DNA of 64,000 nt from Paraburkholderia sediminicola. GTDB taxonomy: Bacteria > Pseudomonadota > Gammaproteobacteria > Burkholderiales > Burkholderiaceae. The translations under genes and the position numbers were made by a program. This document shows, in pieces, positions 57,409 through 64,000 of this stretch. Every line of letters starts with the position of its first letter. Position 1 is the first letter of the stretch. The notes beneath the pieces are model-generated. The model saw nothing but the letters and a program-made list of their open reading frames with translations. It was not told the DNA's origin and ran no database searches. The stretch lies in assembly GCF_902859805.1 (NCBI RefSeq), contig NZ_CADIKC010000003.1, positions 372,001 to 436,000 on the forward strand, read 5' to 3'.

Positions 57409-59016
57409 TCATTCGTGGGCGGCCTCGTCGGCGACGCTCGATTCAAACGGCGCCTTCTCGTCAACGACGCTCAGCTCCCGCAACCCGTGGTGACCCATCA
57501 GCCGGTACAACGTGACGCGCGAAATATTCAGATCAATCGCCGCCTCGTTCAACCGATGACGATGCCGCAACAACGCAGCTTCGATCGCGCGTTTCTCGGC
57601 GGCGTCGCGCGCCTGCGAGAGGCTCATGGTCTCCTGCTCGGTGAACTGTGCGAGGTCGAGGTCTTCGGCGGAAATCAGCTTGTTTTCCGCCATCACGATC
57701 GCGCGGCGCACCCGGTTGATCATCTCGCGCACATTGCCTGGCCAGCCGTAGTTGTACATTGCCTCGATCGCCGACGGCGTAAAGCCGCGGATCTTGCGCG
57801 CGCTGTCGGTCTTGAACTTGTGCATGATGTGATGCGCAAGAATCTCGATGTCCTTGCCGCGGGCGCGCAACGGCGGCTCGTCGACACGCAGTACGCACAG
57901 GCGGTGGAACAGGTCGGCGCGGAATCGTCCGTCGCGCATCGCACTCTCGAGATCCACGTGGGTCGCCGAGATGATTCGCACATCCACGGGAATAGATTCG
58001 CGGCCGCCGAGGCGGTCGATCTTGCCTTCCTGCAAGAAGCGCAGCAGGCTGGCCTGGCTTTCCATCGGCAGGTCGCCGATTTCGTCGAGCAGCAGCGTGC
58101 CGCCGTCCGCGGCCTCGACCCGGCCGATCTTGCGCTGGTTCGCGCCGGTGAACGCGCCGCGTTCGTAACCGAATAGTTCGGATTGCAACAGATGATGCGG
58201 AATCGCGCCGCAGTTGATGGCGATGAACGGCGCCTTGCGGCGCGGCGAGCGTTCGTGAATCGCCAGTGCCGTGAGTTCCTTGCCGGTGCCGGATTCACCC
58301 GAGATGAACACGCTGGCGTCCGTGTTGGCGACTTTGCGAATCGTGCGGAAGAGTTGCTGCATCGCTTCGCAGGTCCCGACCATTTCCTCTTCGTCGTCGG
58401 CGGCGGGTGCGGCAGGCGGGATCTCATCGGCATCGCACAACGTCACCATGCCGAATGCGTGACTGGCGAGGTAATCGATCGTGGCGTTGGCCACGGGTGT
58501 CTTGACGTAGTCGAAGCAGTAGTGGCGGATCAGGCGCCGCACGTTGGCATCGGTGAGGCGTTCCGGCGTGGCGAGCGCAATCCAGCCGATCTGCTGTTGA
58601 CGCAGGCTCGCTTCGAGCCCGCCGAGGTCGCGCGGCGCAAAGCTGGCCAGGTCGACGATGCCGGCGCATATCACGTCGGGCTTGAGCAGGCGCGAGACCT
58701 CATGCGCCGAGCGGGCGACCATCACGTGCCAGCCGCGGCTCTTCAGATGGGCGGCGAGCGCTTCGTCCGGCGTACGCGCAACATACAGCAGCAGCCGGTC
58801 GGTCCGCGCGTGCAGCAGACCGCTCCCACTCGCGGCGGGGGACGCCTCGTGCAAGCGTCCCACAGCGGCCTCCTGAGGTCGCGCCAAAGAAACTTCCGGC
58901 GGCCGCCCCACAAGGACTTCCGCTGCTCGTGTCACAGAAACGTCCGACGCTCGGGCAATCGACAGATGAGTGCCGGAGGGCGGTGTAACGCTGCTCAAAT
59001 GGGGTGATTCGCGCAC
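57409..59016 (-). CDS. sigma-54-dependent activator (VpsR-like), last gene of the Fap-like operon
   Basis: This is a 535-residue enhancer-binding protein. The N terminus holds five tandem octapeptides (residues 22-61, each beginning with Arg). A receiver-like domain (about 74-185) follows with only one candidate phospho-acceptor, Asp122 in GIVDLAS. The AAA+ domain has Walker A SGESGTGKE (about 239-247), GAFTGA (287-292), Walker B LLLDEIGDL and sensor WPGNVRE. It closes with a Fis-type HTH (EAAIDLNISRVTLYRLM). GAFTGA shows it works with RpoN. The start is GTG 59016 with GAGG upstream, 24 bases after the FapF-like stop, so it is probably co-transcribed and may activate its own operon. Confidence 0.9.
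   Translation of the reverse strand: MRESPHLSSVTPPSGTHLSIARASDVSVTRAAEVLVGRPPEVSLARPQEAAVGRLHEASPAASGSGLLHARTDRLLLYVARTPDEALAAHLKSRGWHVMVARSAHEVSRLLKPDVICAGIVDLASFAPRDLGGLEASLRQQQIGWIALATPERLTDANVRRLIRHYCFDYVKTPVANATIDYLASHAFGMVTLCDADEIPPAAPAADDEEEMVGTCEAMQQLFRTIRKVANTDASVFISGESGTGKELTALAIHERSPRRKAPFIAINCGAIPHHLLQSELFGYERGAFTGANQRKIGRVEAADGGTLLLDEIGDLPMESQASLLRFLQEGKIDRLGGRESIPVDVRIISATHVDLESAMRDGRFRADLFHRLCVLRVDEPPLRARGKDIEILAHHIMHKFKTDSARKIRGFTPSAIEAMYNYGWPGNVREMINRVRRAIVMAENKLISAEDLDLAQFTEQETMSLSQARDAAEKRAIEAALLRHRHRLNEAAIDLNISRVTLYRLMGHHGLRELSVVDEKAPFESSVADEAAHE
58834..58953 (-). repeat. five tandem 24-base units encoding octapeptides in the activator N terminus
   Basis: Encoded units are RASDVSVT, RAAEVLVG, RPPEVSLA, RPQEAAVG and RLHEASPA. 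The amino-acid pattern R-x-x-E/D-V/A is kept while the bases diverge, so they are old, degenerate repeats. Confidence 0.75.
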
Positions 59017-59040
59017 GATCAGCCTCGTATCGTTGACACG

Positions 59041-60480
59041 TCAAAAAGTGTAGGGAAAGCGCACGCCGATCACGAAGTTCGGCGTGTCGGGCGTGAGGCC
59101 GACCGATACCGAACCATTGATCGTCAGGTGCTTGTTCACTACGTGATTCAAGCCGAAGGTCAATGCGGCAGCGGTGGTCTCGCTGCCCGGCACCTTCGAA
59201 TAGGTTCCGCCTGGCGACTTGGTCTGCGACTCGGGTTCCAGCGCCATGGTGTACGAAATGCTGGCGGAATCCTTGTCCGAGAACGCCAGCGCCACGCCGC
59301 CGCCGAACTGCACCACGTCGCCGATCTTGACCGTCGCCGGTTCGGTCTGTCCGATGACCGACGAGATGTCCTGGAACGAGCGGGCGATGTTGTAGGTGTA
59401 CGAAACGCTGCCGAACAGCACGACCGGATCGTAGGTCTTCAACACCGACAAACCCGCCGTGATGTTCCAGAAGCCGGTGCCGGTGGGCAGCTTGGTGGGG
59501 GCGACGAGGTTGGTGTTGTTGGCATCGACCTGCGCCAGCTTGATGCCGAACGGCGACGTACCGGTCGGCGCCTTGATGCGCAGGCTGCCGACCAGGTCCG
59601 GCAGATTGTTGGTTTCCTTCAGGAACTGGTAGTAGATCCCGAAGTTGACGTCGCCGATATTGCTCGAATTTGCCGAGGCATCCGAGACCGTATTCGCCGC
59701 TCCGCCTGCTCCGCCGACGATGAAGTTGCTGTGCCGGTAGACATAGGGCACGTCGACGTCGACGCTGATGCGGTCGGTCAGACCGTAGCGCGTGTCGAGG
59801 TCGGCCATCACCTGGTGCGACTTGGTTTCGCCGAGGTTGATGTTGCCGAGGAAAATCGCATCGAGCGCGAGGAAGCCGGACAGTTGCAACTGGCGGCGGT
59901 CGTAGTAGGTATCGTTGATACCCCAGTCGAGGGTCAGCTTGTGCTCGAACAGCGGCGTGTGCTGCTGGCTTTGCACCACCGCGTCTTCCGATTGGGTGCG
60001 CACCGGTTGGGCGGCCTTCTGCGTCTGGCCGATTGCACCGCTGCCGTCGGTCGCGGCCGGCAGGCCGCCGCCGCTGCTGCCTTCCGGCACGGGCGGCGTG
60101 ACCGGTACGCCTGTCGCGGTACCCGTGGCGCCCCCCGGCGCGGGAGTACCCGGATTCACCTGGGCAAGCGGTGGCAACGGCACAGGCAAGCCGTCTGCGC
60201 CAGGCTGCTCGGCGACCGCCGCGTTTCCGGCCTGCTCGCCGTAACCCGGTGCGCCGCGGCCGCGCTGCGACATCTCGAGGTTCGTGACCTGACGTTCGAG
60301 TGAGATGATCTGCTTTTGCTGCTCGCTGACAACACGCATGAGCGTGTTCAGCCGTTCTTCCACCGATTGATCGGCGAGCGCTTGCGCGCTGGCCCCCTGC
60401 GATAGCGCAAACAGCATGACGGCGGCTGGAATAGCCGCTAACGCCATGCGCGGCGCCCCGGTCTTTGAGAATCTGATCAT
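59041..60480 (-). CDS. FapF-like outer-membrane amyloid secretion channel
   Basis: The 479-residue exported protein has a signal peptide (ends SQGASA, about 32). A coiled-coil segment follows (about 39-72; VEERLNTLMRVVSEQQKQII), then a Gly/Pro/Ala-rich linker (about 73-165) and a C-terminal beta-barrel (about 180-479) of alternating strands. It ends in a beta-signal with terminal Phe (VIGVRFPYTF). This matches the trimeric FapF design of N-terminal coiled coil plus 12-stranded barrel. Place in the operon after the FapE-position gene supports it. It could also be some other trimeric channel, since the assignment is by architecture and not by close identity. Confidence 0.75.
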   Translation of the reverse strand: MIRFSKTGAPRMALAAIPAAVMLFALSQGASAQALADQSVEERLNTLMRVVSEQQKQIISLERQVTNLEMSQRGRGAPGYGEQAGNAAVAEQPGADGLPVPLPPLAQVNPGTPAPGGATGTATGVPVTPPVPEGSSGGGLPAATDGSGAIGQTQKAAQPVRTQSEDAVVQSQQHTPLFEHKLTLDWGINDTYYDRRQLQLSGFLALDAIFLGNINLGETKSHQVMADLDTRYGLTDRISVDVDVPYVYRHSNFIVGGAGGAANTVSDASANSSNIGDVNFGIYYQFLKETNNLPDLVGSLRIKAPTGTSPFGIKLAQVDANNTNLVAPTKLPTGTGFWNITAGLSVLKTYDPVVLFGSVSYTYNIARSFQDISSVIGQTEPATVKIGDVVQFGGGVALAFSDKDSASISYTMALEPESQTKSPGGTYSKVPGSETTAAALTFGLNHVVNKHLTINGSVSVGLTPDTPNFVIGVRFPYTF

Positions 60481-60581
60481 TTTTGTTCCCCCGGTATTCT
60501 GACTGCGCGTCGCATGTCTCCTTGTGCATCACGCGGTCGTTTGGTACTTCGGTCTCCTTCCTGGTCGGGTGGCGGCCCGTG

Positions 60582-61382
60582 TTATCTCCTTACCGTGTTT
60601 TGCAGGGCTTGCAGGACGCCAATCTGGCGCAGCATCGAGGCCGACATCGGTTGCGTCTGCAAATGCAGTTGCAACTGGTTGGCGACTTGCTGGTTATTGC
60701 CTGCGATCTGCAAGAGTTGGGCAATCTTGCCGGCCTGCAGCGCACTCGACGGCGCGATGGTTTGGGTCGCGATACCGCTTGGCGTCTGCAACGAAATCGA
60801 AATGCCGCCGTTGGCGAGACTGACGGAGGCTTTCACCGAGCCGTTCGCATTGCTTGCGGCGGCCGCCGTTGCGTTGTTATAGGATCCGCCCGCGAGGCTG
60901 CCAGGTGAGGCGTCGAAATCGATCAGCGCCTGGTTCGTCCCGAGGTTGCCGTTGCCGGCCACCTGGGTAATCTGCGAGACGCCGTTGACGCTGACGTTCT
61001 GTCCGCCGGTTGCGCTGGCGTTGCGGTTTGCGCCGCTGCCGCCGCCCACGTTCGGACCGGTCACTGAGGCCGTTGAATTGAACTGCACGTTCGGCTGGTT
61101 GGGCGTGTTTGTACCGATGGCGAGCGAGCCCGAGGCGACAGCGGTGGCGCCGTTCGGCAACTGCCATTGCGACAGCAGGGTGATAACGACACCCGAAATG
61201 ATGTCCCCGACGATGCCTTTGCCGGTCTGATTGGCGAGGATGGCGTCGTCGACAGGTTGCAGCTTGAGGGCGCCGACGTCTTCAAACACCGTAGATGTCT
61301 GCTCGGCAGCGTGTGCGACTGATGCGAGGCCGCACGTTGTGAAACACAACGCGCAGCCAATGGTGAGTAAGTTTCGTTCCAT
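60582..61382 (-). CDS. secreted protein in FapE position
   Basis: The 266-residue exported protein has a signal peptide (cleavage near AHAAE, residue 25). The mature protein is rich in Gly, Asn, Ala, Ser and Gln, with segments SQITQVAGNGNLGTNQALIDF and KIAQLLQIAGNNQQVANQLQLHLQ that resemble single degenerate amyloid-type repeats. The C-terminal part is amphipathic and Gln/Leu-rich. It lies six bases after the peptidase stop, exactly where fapE sits in Pseudomonas. Function as a minor fibre component or chaperone is inference. Confidence 0.6.
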   Translation of the reverse strand: MERNLLTIGCALCFTTCGLASVAHAAEQTSTVFEDVGALKLQPVDDAILANQTGKGIVGDIISGVVITLLSQWQLPNGATAVASGSLAIGTNTPNQPNVQFNSTASVTGPNVGGGSGANRNASATGGQNVSVNGVSQITQVAGNGNLGTNQALIDFDASPGSLAGGSYNNATAAAASNANGSVKASVSLANGGISISLQTPSGIATQTIAPSSALQAGKIAQLLQIAGNNQQVANQLQLHLQTQPMSASMLRQIGVLQALQNTVRR

Positions 61383-61388
61383 GATGAG

Positions 61389-62099
61389 TCAGAACAGCTC
61401 TGCCTTGATCAAACCGTATTCAACAAAGGGAGTCGCGGCCGTGCCGTTTTCCAGTGCACGTTCGCGCAGCTTGAGCGCGAGCGACTCGTTGCCTTGCAAG
61501 AGCGGAGAATCCTCCATGAATGGCTTGCCGACGACCGCGAACACGAGGCCGTTCCATTTCTTGACGAAGTCGTCTTCCATGACGATGCGGTTGCCGAGCG
61601 CTGGGTCGGCGATGAAGATGCGGCCGTCTTCCGCGTGCTTGACGATCACGAAGTGTTCGTAGCCGTCGCTGTTCATCAGCACGAGCACAGGAATCTGCAG
61701 GTGATAGAGCGCTTCAGGGGTAACGCGGAAACCCCGGCCACGCAGGCCGATCGTTTCGACGAACTTCTTCATGTCAAGCATCGAGAAGCCGTTCTTGACC
61801 ACCACCTCTGGTGTCGAAAACACCATCATGCGTTGGATCATTTCGGGTTCGGGAATGTCGATGCCGTAGCCGTACTTCAGCAACGTGGCCAGAGCGGCCG
61901 AGCCGCAGCTGTAGTCGTAACGCTGCGAAACGATGTGGTTGTAGCGGATCTCGCGGATCGAGCGCACGTTCACGTCGAACGGCACGCCCGCTGCTGCGTT
62001 CATGGAAAGGGCACTCTGCGCGTGACCCGTCTGCGAAAGCACGAGTCCAGCGAAGAATGCCAGGAAAAAGCCGTGCGTTACCCTGCTCACCCCGAACAT
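61389..62099 (-). CDS. C39-type peptidase, FapD-like
   Basis: The 236-residue papain-like cysteine protease has a signal peptide (cleavage about residue 27). The catalytic motif QRYDYSCGSAALATLL places Gln59 and Cys65; His149 (DGYEHFVIV) and Asp165 (FIADPALGN) complete the set. It is a stand-alone periplasmic C39 domain with no ABC transporter attached, as in FapD, which is needed for Fap fibre formation. Directly upstream of the ATG is a run of ten G residues acting as the ribosome binding site. Confidence 0.82.
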   Translation of the reverse strand: MFGVSRVTHGFFLAFFAGLVLSQTGHAQSALSMNAAAGVPFDVNVRSIREIRYNHIVSQRYDYSCGSAALATLLKYGYGIDIPEPEMIQRMMVFSTPEVVVKNGFSMLDMKKFVETIGLRGRGFRVTPEALYHLQIPVLVLMNSDGYEHFVIVKHAEDGRIFIADPALGNRIVMEDDFVKKWNGLVFAVVGKPFMEDSPLLQGNESLALKLRERALENGTAATPFVEYGLIKAELF

Positions 62100-62106
62100 G
62101 GTATGT

Positions 62107-62116
62107 CCCCCCCCCC
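62107..62116. repeat. homopolymer run of ten C (G10 on the coding strand) at the peptidase ribosome binding site
   Basis: On the minus strand the tract ends seven bases before the ATG at 62099, in the Shine-Dalgarno position. Length change by slippage would alter the ribosome-site spacing or strength. Confidence 0.8.
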
Positions 62117-62174
62117 TGCAGAGACAGCCGGCCAGCGCGAGGCTGACCGGTGTCTTCCTGCGATACAGCTTTAG

Positions 62175-63569
62175 TTACTGATGCGACACGCTGGCGACTG
62201 CAAGGCCGTTGTGTTGCAGGTTGCCTACACCCGACGCGATATTCACCCCGATGTTGCCGGCGGAGTTGGACAGGGCGCCTGCACCGAGCATCGACGAACC
62301 GGTGAAGTTGCCGCTAACCGATGCGCCTGCGGTTTGGCAGTTCTGGTCGCTTGCGATGACTTCGCCGCCGTCCTTGCCGCCCCTGTGACCCCAGCCACCG
62401 CTGCTGCTGCTATCCGTGGTGGCCGATGCGGCGAGGCTGTTGTTTTGCACGTTGCCGACACCCGACGCCACGTTCACCCCGATGTTGCCGGTCGCGCCCT
62501 TCAGCACGTCGGCTCCGACGCTGGCGGTGAAGTCGAAGTCACCAATCCGCGCCCGGCCGTCCGACGATTGCGTCGAGTAGATCTGCGCAGTGCCGAACAC
62601 GGGGCCGACGTCCATGTTGGACAGGGCGGCATCATTGGATTGCGCGTTGTCGACACCGGTGGCCATGTTGACGCCGATGTTGCCGTTTGCGCCTTTCAGT
62701 GCGCCGTCGCCGATCGAGGCAGACATCACCGTCGGTTTTTCGGTGTTGATGTGCTGGGTGATGCTGCCGTAGACATTCACTGTGCCTGCGCTGATGCTGT
62801 CATGCGCGCTCCAGCCCCATGCGTTGGCGTCCGCGGAGACATGGCTGGCCTTGTAGTAGCCCGAGGCGCTTTGTTCCGCAGCTTGAGCGAAGTAGCCGGA
62901 CGAATGTTCCTGTCCCCATGCGGCCTGATGTCCCGAGGACTGCTCGGCGAAGTAGCCGCCGAAGTTATCCGAGGAGTGCGTGTTCAGCGCAGCGGCGAAA
63001 CCTGCTGCTACTCCGCCGACGATCACGCCGCCGCCGCCGCCGAGGCCGGCGATGAAGCCGGCTGCCAGATAGCCGTTCGCGCTGTTGTGGGTGTTGACGT
63101 GGCTGCCGCCGGCAACCGATGCTTGATAGCCTTGATTGAAGCCGCTGCTTTCGCCGAAGCTCTGGCCTTGTGCATAAGCTGCAGCCGATTGTTCTTGTGA
63201 GCCTTCAGCAAACGAGCCCGCGCTGTACGACGAATGAACCGCGTAGTTCGAACCGCTGCCGCTGCCGTTGAACCAGCCTTTGGTCGCGTCGATGGTCGTG
63301 GTCACGTGGCCGGTGGTGTAGCTCTGCGGCGGCGTCTTCATGTTGACGCCACTGATGTCTACATTCTGCGTGTTGTTGACCGTGGCGCCGGAACTGCTCG
63401 ACACATTGACGTGGCCGCGCAAGGTAATGAAGCCGAATTCGCCAATGTCGGTGTAGATGTTGGTTGCCGTAAAGAGCTCAGCCGGGTCGCAGCCGGCCGT
63501 GCATTCGGCGTAAGCCGAGCTTGCTGCCAACGTCGACAGGACAGCCGCTGCAATGAGAGTGCGCTTCAT
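62175..63569 (-). CDS. FapC/FapB-like secreted amyloid subunit with three repeats
   Basis: The 464-residue exported protein has a signal peptide (MKRTLIAAAVLSTLAASSAYA). It contains three ~35-residue repeats at about 284-318, 349-383 and 425-460, all with GNIGVN-(M/V/I)-A-(T/S)-G-V-(D/G)-N-x-Q-x-N. That pattern is the hallmark of Fap amyloid repeats. Before them lie a Tyr/Ser/Gln-rich region with SSGYFA-type units (about 105-250) and a glycine-zipper-like stretch (about 168-196; GFIAGLGGGGGVIVGG). The linkers differ in length, as in FapC. The Pseudomonas C-terminal CxxC is absent; cysteines occur at 23, 27 and 411. Codirectional with FapD-, E- and F-like genes. Confidence 0.75.
   Translation of the reverse strand: MKRTLIAAAVLSTLAASSAYAECTAGCDPAELFTATNIYTDIGEFGFITLRGHVNVSSSSGATVNNTQNVDISGVNMKTPPQSYTTGHVTTTIDATKGWFNGSGSGSNYAVHSSYSAGSFAEGSQEQSAAAYAQGQSFGESSGFNQGYQASVAGGSHVNTHNSANGYLAAGFIAGLGGGGGVIVGGVAAGFAAALNTHSSDNFGGYFAEQSSGHQAAWGQEHSSGYFAQAAEQSASGYYKASHVSADANAWGWSAHDSISAGTVNVYGSITQHINTEKPTVMSASIGDGALKGANGNIGVNMATGVDNAQSNDAALSNMDVGPVFGTAQIYSTQSSDGRARIGDFDFTASVGADVLKGATGNIGVNVASGVGNVQNNSLAASATTDSSSSGGWGHRGGKDGGEVIASDQNCQTAGASVSGNFTGSSMLGAGALSNSAGNIGVNIASGVGNLQHNGLAVASVSHQ
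62190..62720 (-). repeat. three amyloid-type coding repeats in the FapC-like gene
   Basis: The encoded repeats share A-x3-G-A/x-L-x2-A/S-x-GNIGVN-x-A-x-GV-x-N-x-Q-x-N and are separated by non-repetitive linkers of about 30 and 41 residues. The order is from 62720 down to 62190. Confidence 0.75.
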
Positions 63570-63598
63570 GATGACGCTCCGATAAAGAGTGTGGCTCG

Positions 63599-64000
63599 TT
63601 AGAAAAAGGTGCCCGCCGGGGGACGGAGCACAAAACTGTTTGAACTGACGTTACCTGAGCCGGCTGTCTGGTTGATCTGAACGATCCCACTGACGTTTTT
63701 GAGCGCATCCGTACCGATGGATACCTCGCGTACGTCGTGGTTTTCGCTAGACCTTCCCAGGCCACCGCCCTTGGCGGTCGTAGCGGATAGCACCCCATCC
63801 GCTACGATCTCCGCTCCAATCGGTCCAGAACCAACTACGGCGCTGTTCCGCTGGAGATTCCCTACACCCGCCGACTGATTCACTTCGATAAGGCCAGAGG
63901 TGTTTGAAAATGCATTACTGCCGATCGTGCTTTTTGCAGCCGCCGTCTTGGCGTTGGTGGCTGCGATCTGCAAGCTGCCGATCAGGTTGATAGGCGTGGC
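63599..64000 (-). CDS. Fap-type repeat protein, 5' end cut by window (second amyloid subunit)
   Basis: About 133 C-terminal codons are visible; the frame is open to the window edge, and the only in-window start is a TTG within conserved sequence, so the gene begins outside. Two repeats are seen: STIGSNAFSNTSGLIEVNQSAGVGNLQRN and VSIGTDALKNVSGIVQINQTAGSGNVSSN. They follow the same N-x-AG-x-GN-x2-x-N pattern as the next gene. The stop is 29 bases before that gene's start. By order it would be the FapB-like minor subunit. Confidence 0.65.
   Translation of the reverse strand, partial: ATPINLIGSLQIAATNAKTAAAKSTIGSNAFSNTSGLIEVNQSAGVGNLQRNSAVVGSGPIGAEIVADGVLSATTAKGGGLGRSSENHDVREVSIGTDALKNVSGIVQINQTAGSGNVSSNSFVLRPPAGTFF

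Noticed and set aside
58834..58953. CRISPR-like short repeats
   Set aside because: The units are contiguous, in frame and coding, without spacers or cas genes.
62181..63200. A 339-codon plus-strand frame opposite the FapC-like gene
   Set aside because: The minus-strand product has a signal peptide and periodic repeats. The plus-strand frame shows only their mirror image and has no ribosome binding site.
63599..63973. The 124-residue frame read as a complete small protein from a TTG
   Set aside because: The frame stays open past the window edge and the TTG lies inside repeat-type sequence without a ribosome binding site or signal peptide.

Overview
The window looks like chromosome sequence from a Burkholderiales betaproteobacterium, most likely Burkholderia or Paraburkholderia. 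The evidence is GC-rich coding, the gene order serC-pheA-hisC-tyrA-aroA-cmk-rpsA-ihfB-lapA-lapB-ugd-hldA-hldD, the ompA-ubiG-gph block beside gyrA, and an NAD-dependent Fds formate dehydrogenase. The genus is inferred from gene content only. I saw no insertion sequence, prophage, tRNA or CRISPR array. The single RNA gene is ssrA (tmRNA).

Layout. 1-5200: fdsGBA (minus strand, fdsA cut by the window edge) with a divergent regulator that joins a ModE-like DNA-binding domain to a ligand-binding domain. 5.3-9.2 kb: a small secreted protein, a COG4315 protein behind a striking inverted repeat, ssrA, then gph, ubiG and ompA. 9.6-13 kb: gyrA and a DUF2059 protein. 13.4-22.2 kb: serine, aromatic amino acid and histidine-type biosynthesis genes running into cmk, rpsA and ihfB. 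22.5-29.3 kb: envelope and LPS heptose genes (lapA, lapB, ugd, hldA, hldD), a ComEA-like protein and cysM. 29.4-33.8 kb: mltB, a deacetylase-family protein, an enoyl-CoA hydratase-like protein and an alpha/beta hydrolase. 34-40.4 kb: metNIQ methionine transport and etfBA plus an acyl-CoA dehydrogenase. 40.5-45.5 kb: dadA and a divergent Lrp-type regulator, a radical SAM gene behind a LexA-type box, a TM2 protein and a PQQ-type sugar dehydrogenase homologue. 45.7-57.2 kb: the rpsP-rimM-trmD-rplS operon, a Nudix hydrolase, a CobD/CbiB-like membrane protein, DUF2007, rsgA, an M48 protease, orn, mogA, darP, pmbA and folA.

The most interesting part is 57.4-64.0 kb. Six minus-strand genes form what I read as a betaproteobacterial relative of the Pseudomonas Fap functional-amyloid system. 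In transcription order they are a repeat-bearing subunit cut by the window edge, a 464-residue secreted protein with three ~35-residue Fap-type repeats, a C39-type peptidase (FapD-like), a secreted FapE-position protein, a coiled-coil plus beta-barrel outer-membrane protein (FapF-like), and a sigma-54 activator as the last gene. The peptidase gene has a run of ten G residues exactly where its ribosome binding site should be, which suggests possible slipped-strand control. The activator carries five tandem octapeptides at its N terminus.

Most of the window is conserved housekeeping sequence. Start codons were moved from the longest open frame wherever family length, signal peptide or ribosome binding site argued for it, and each change is noted.
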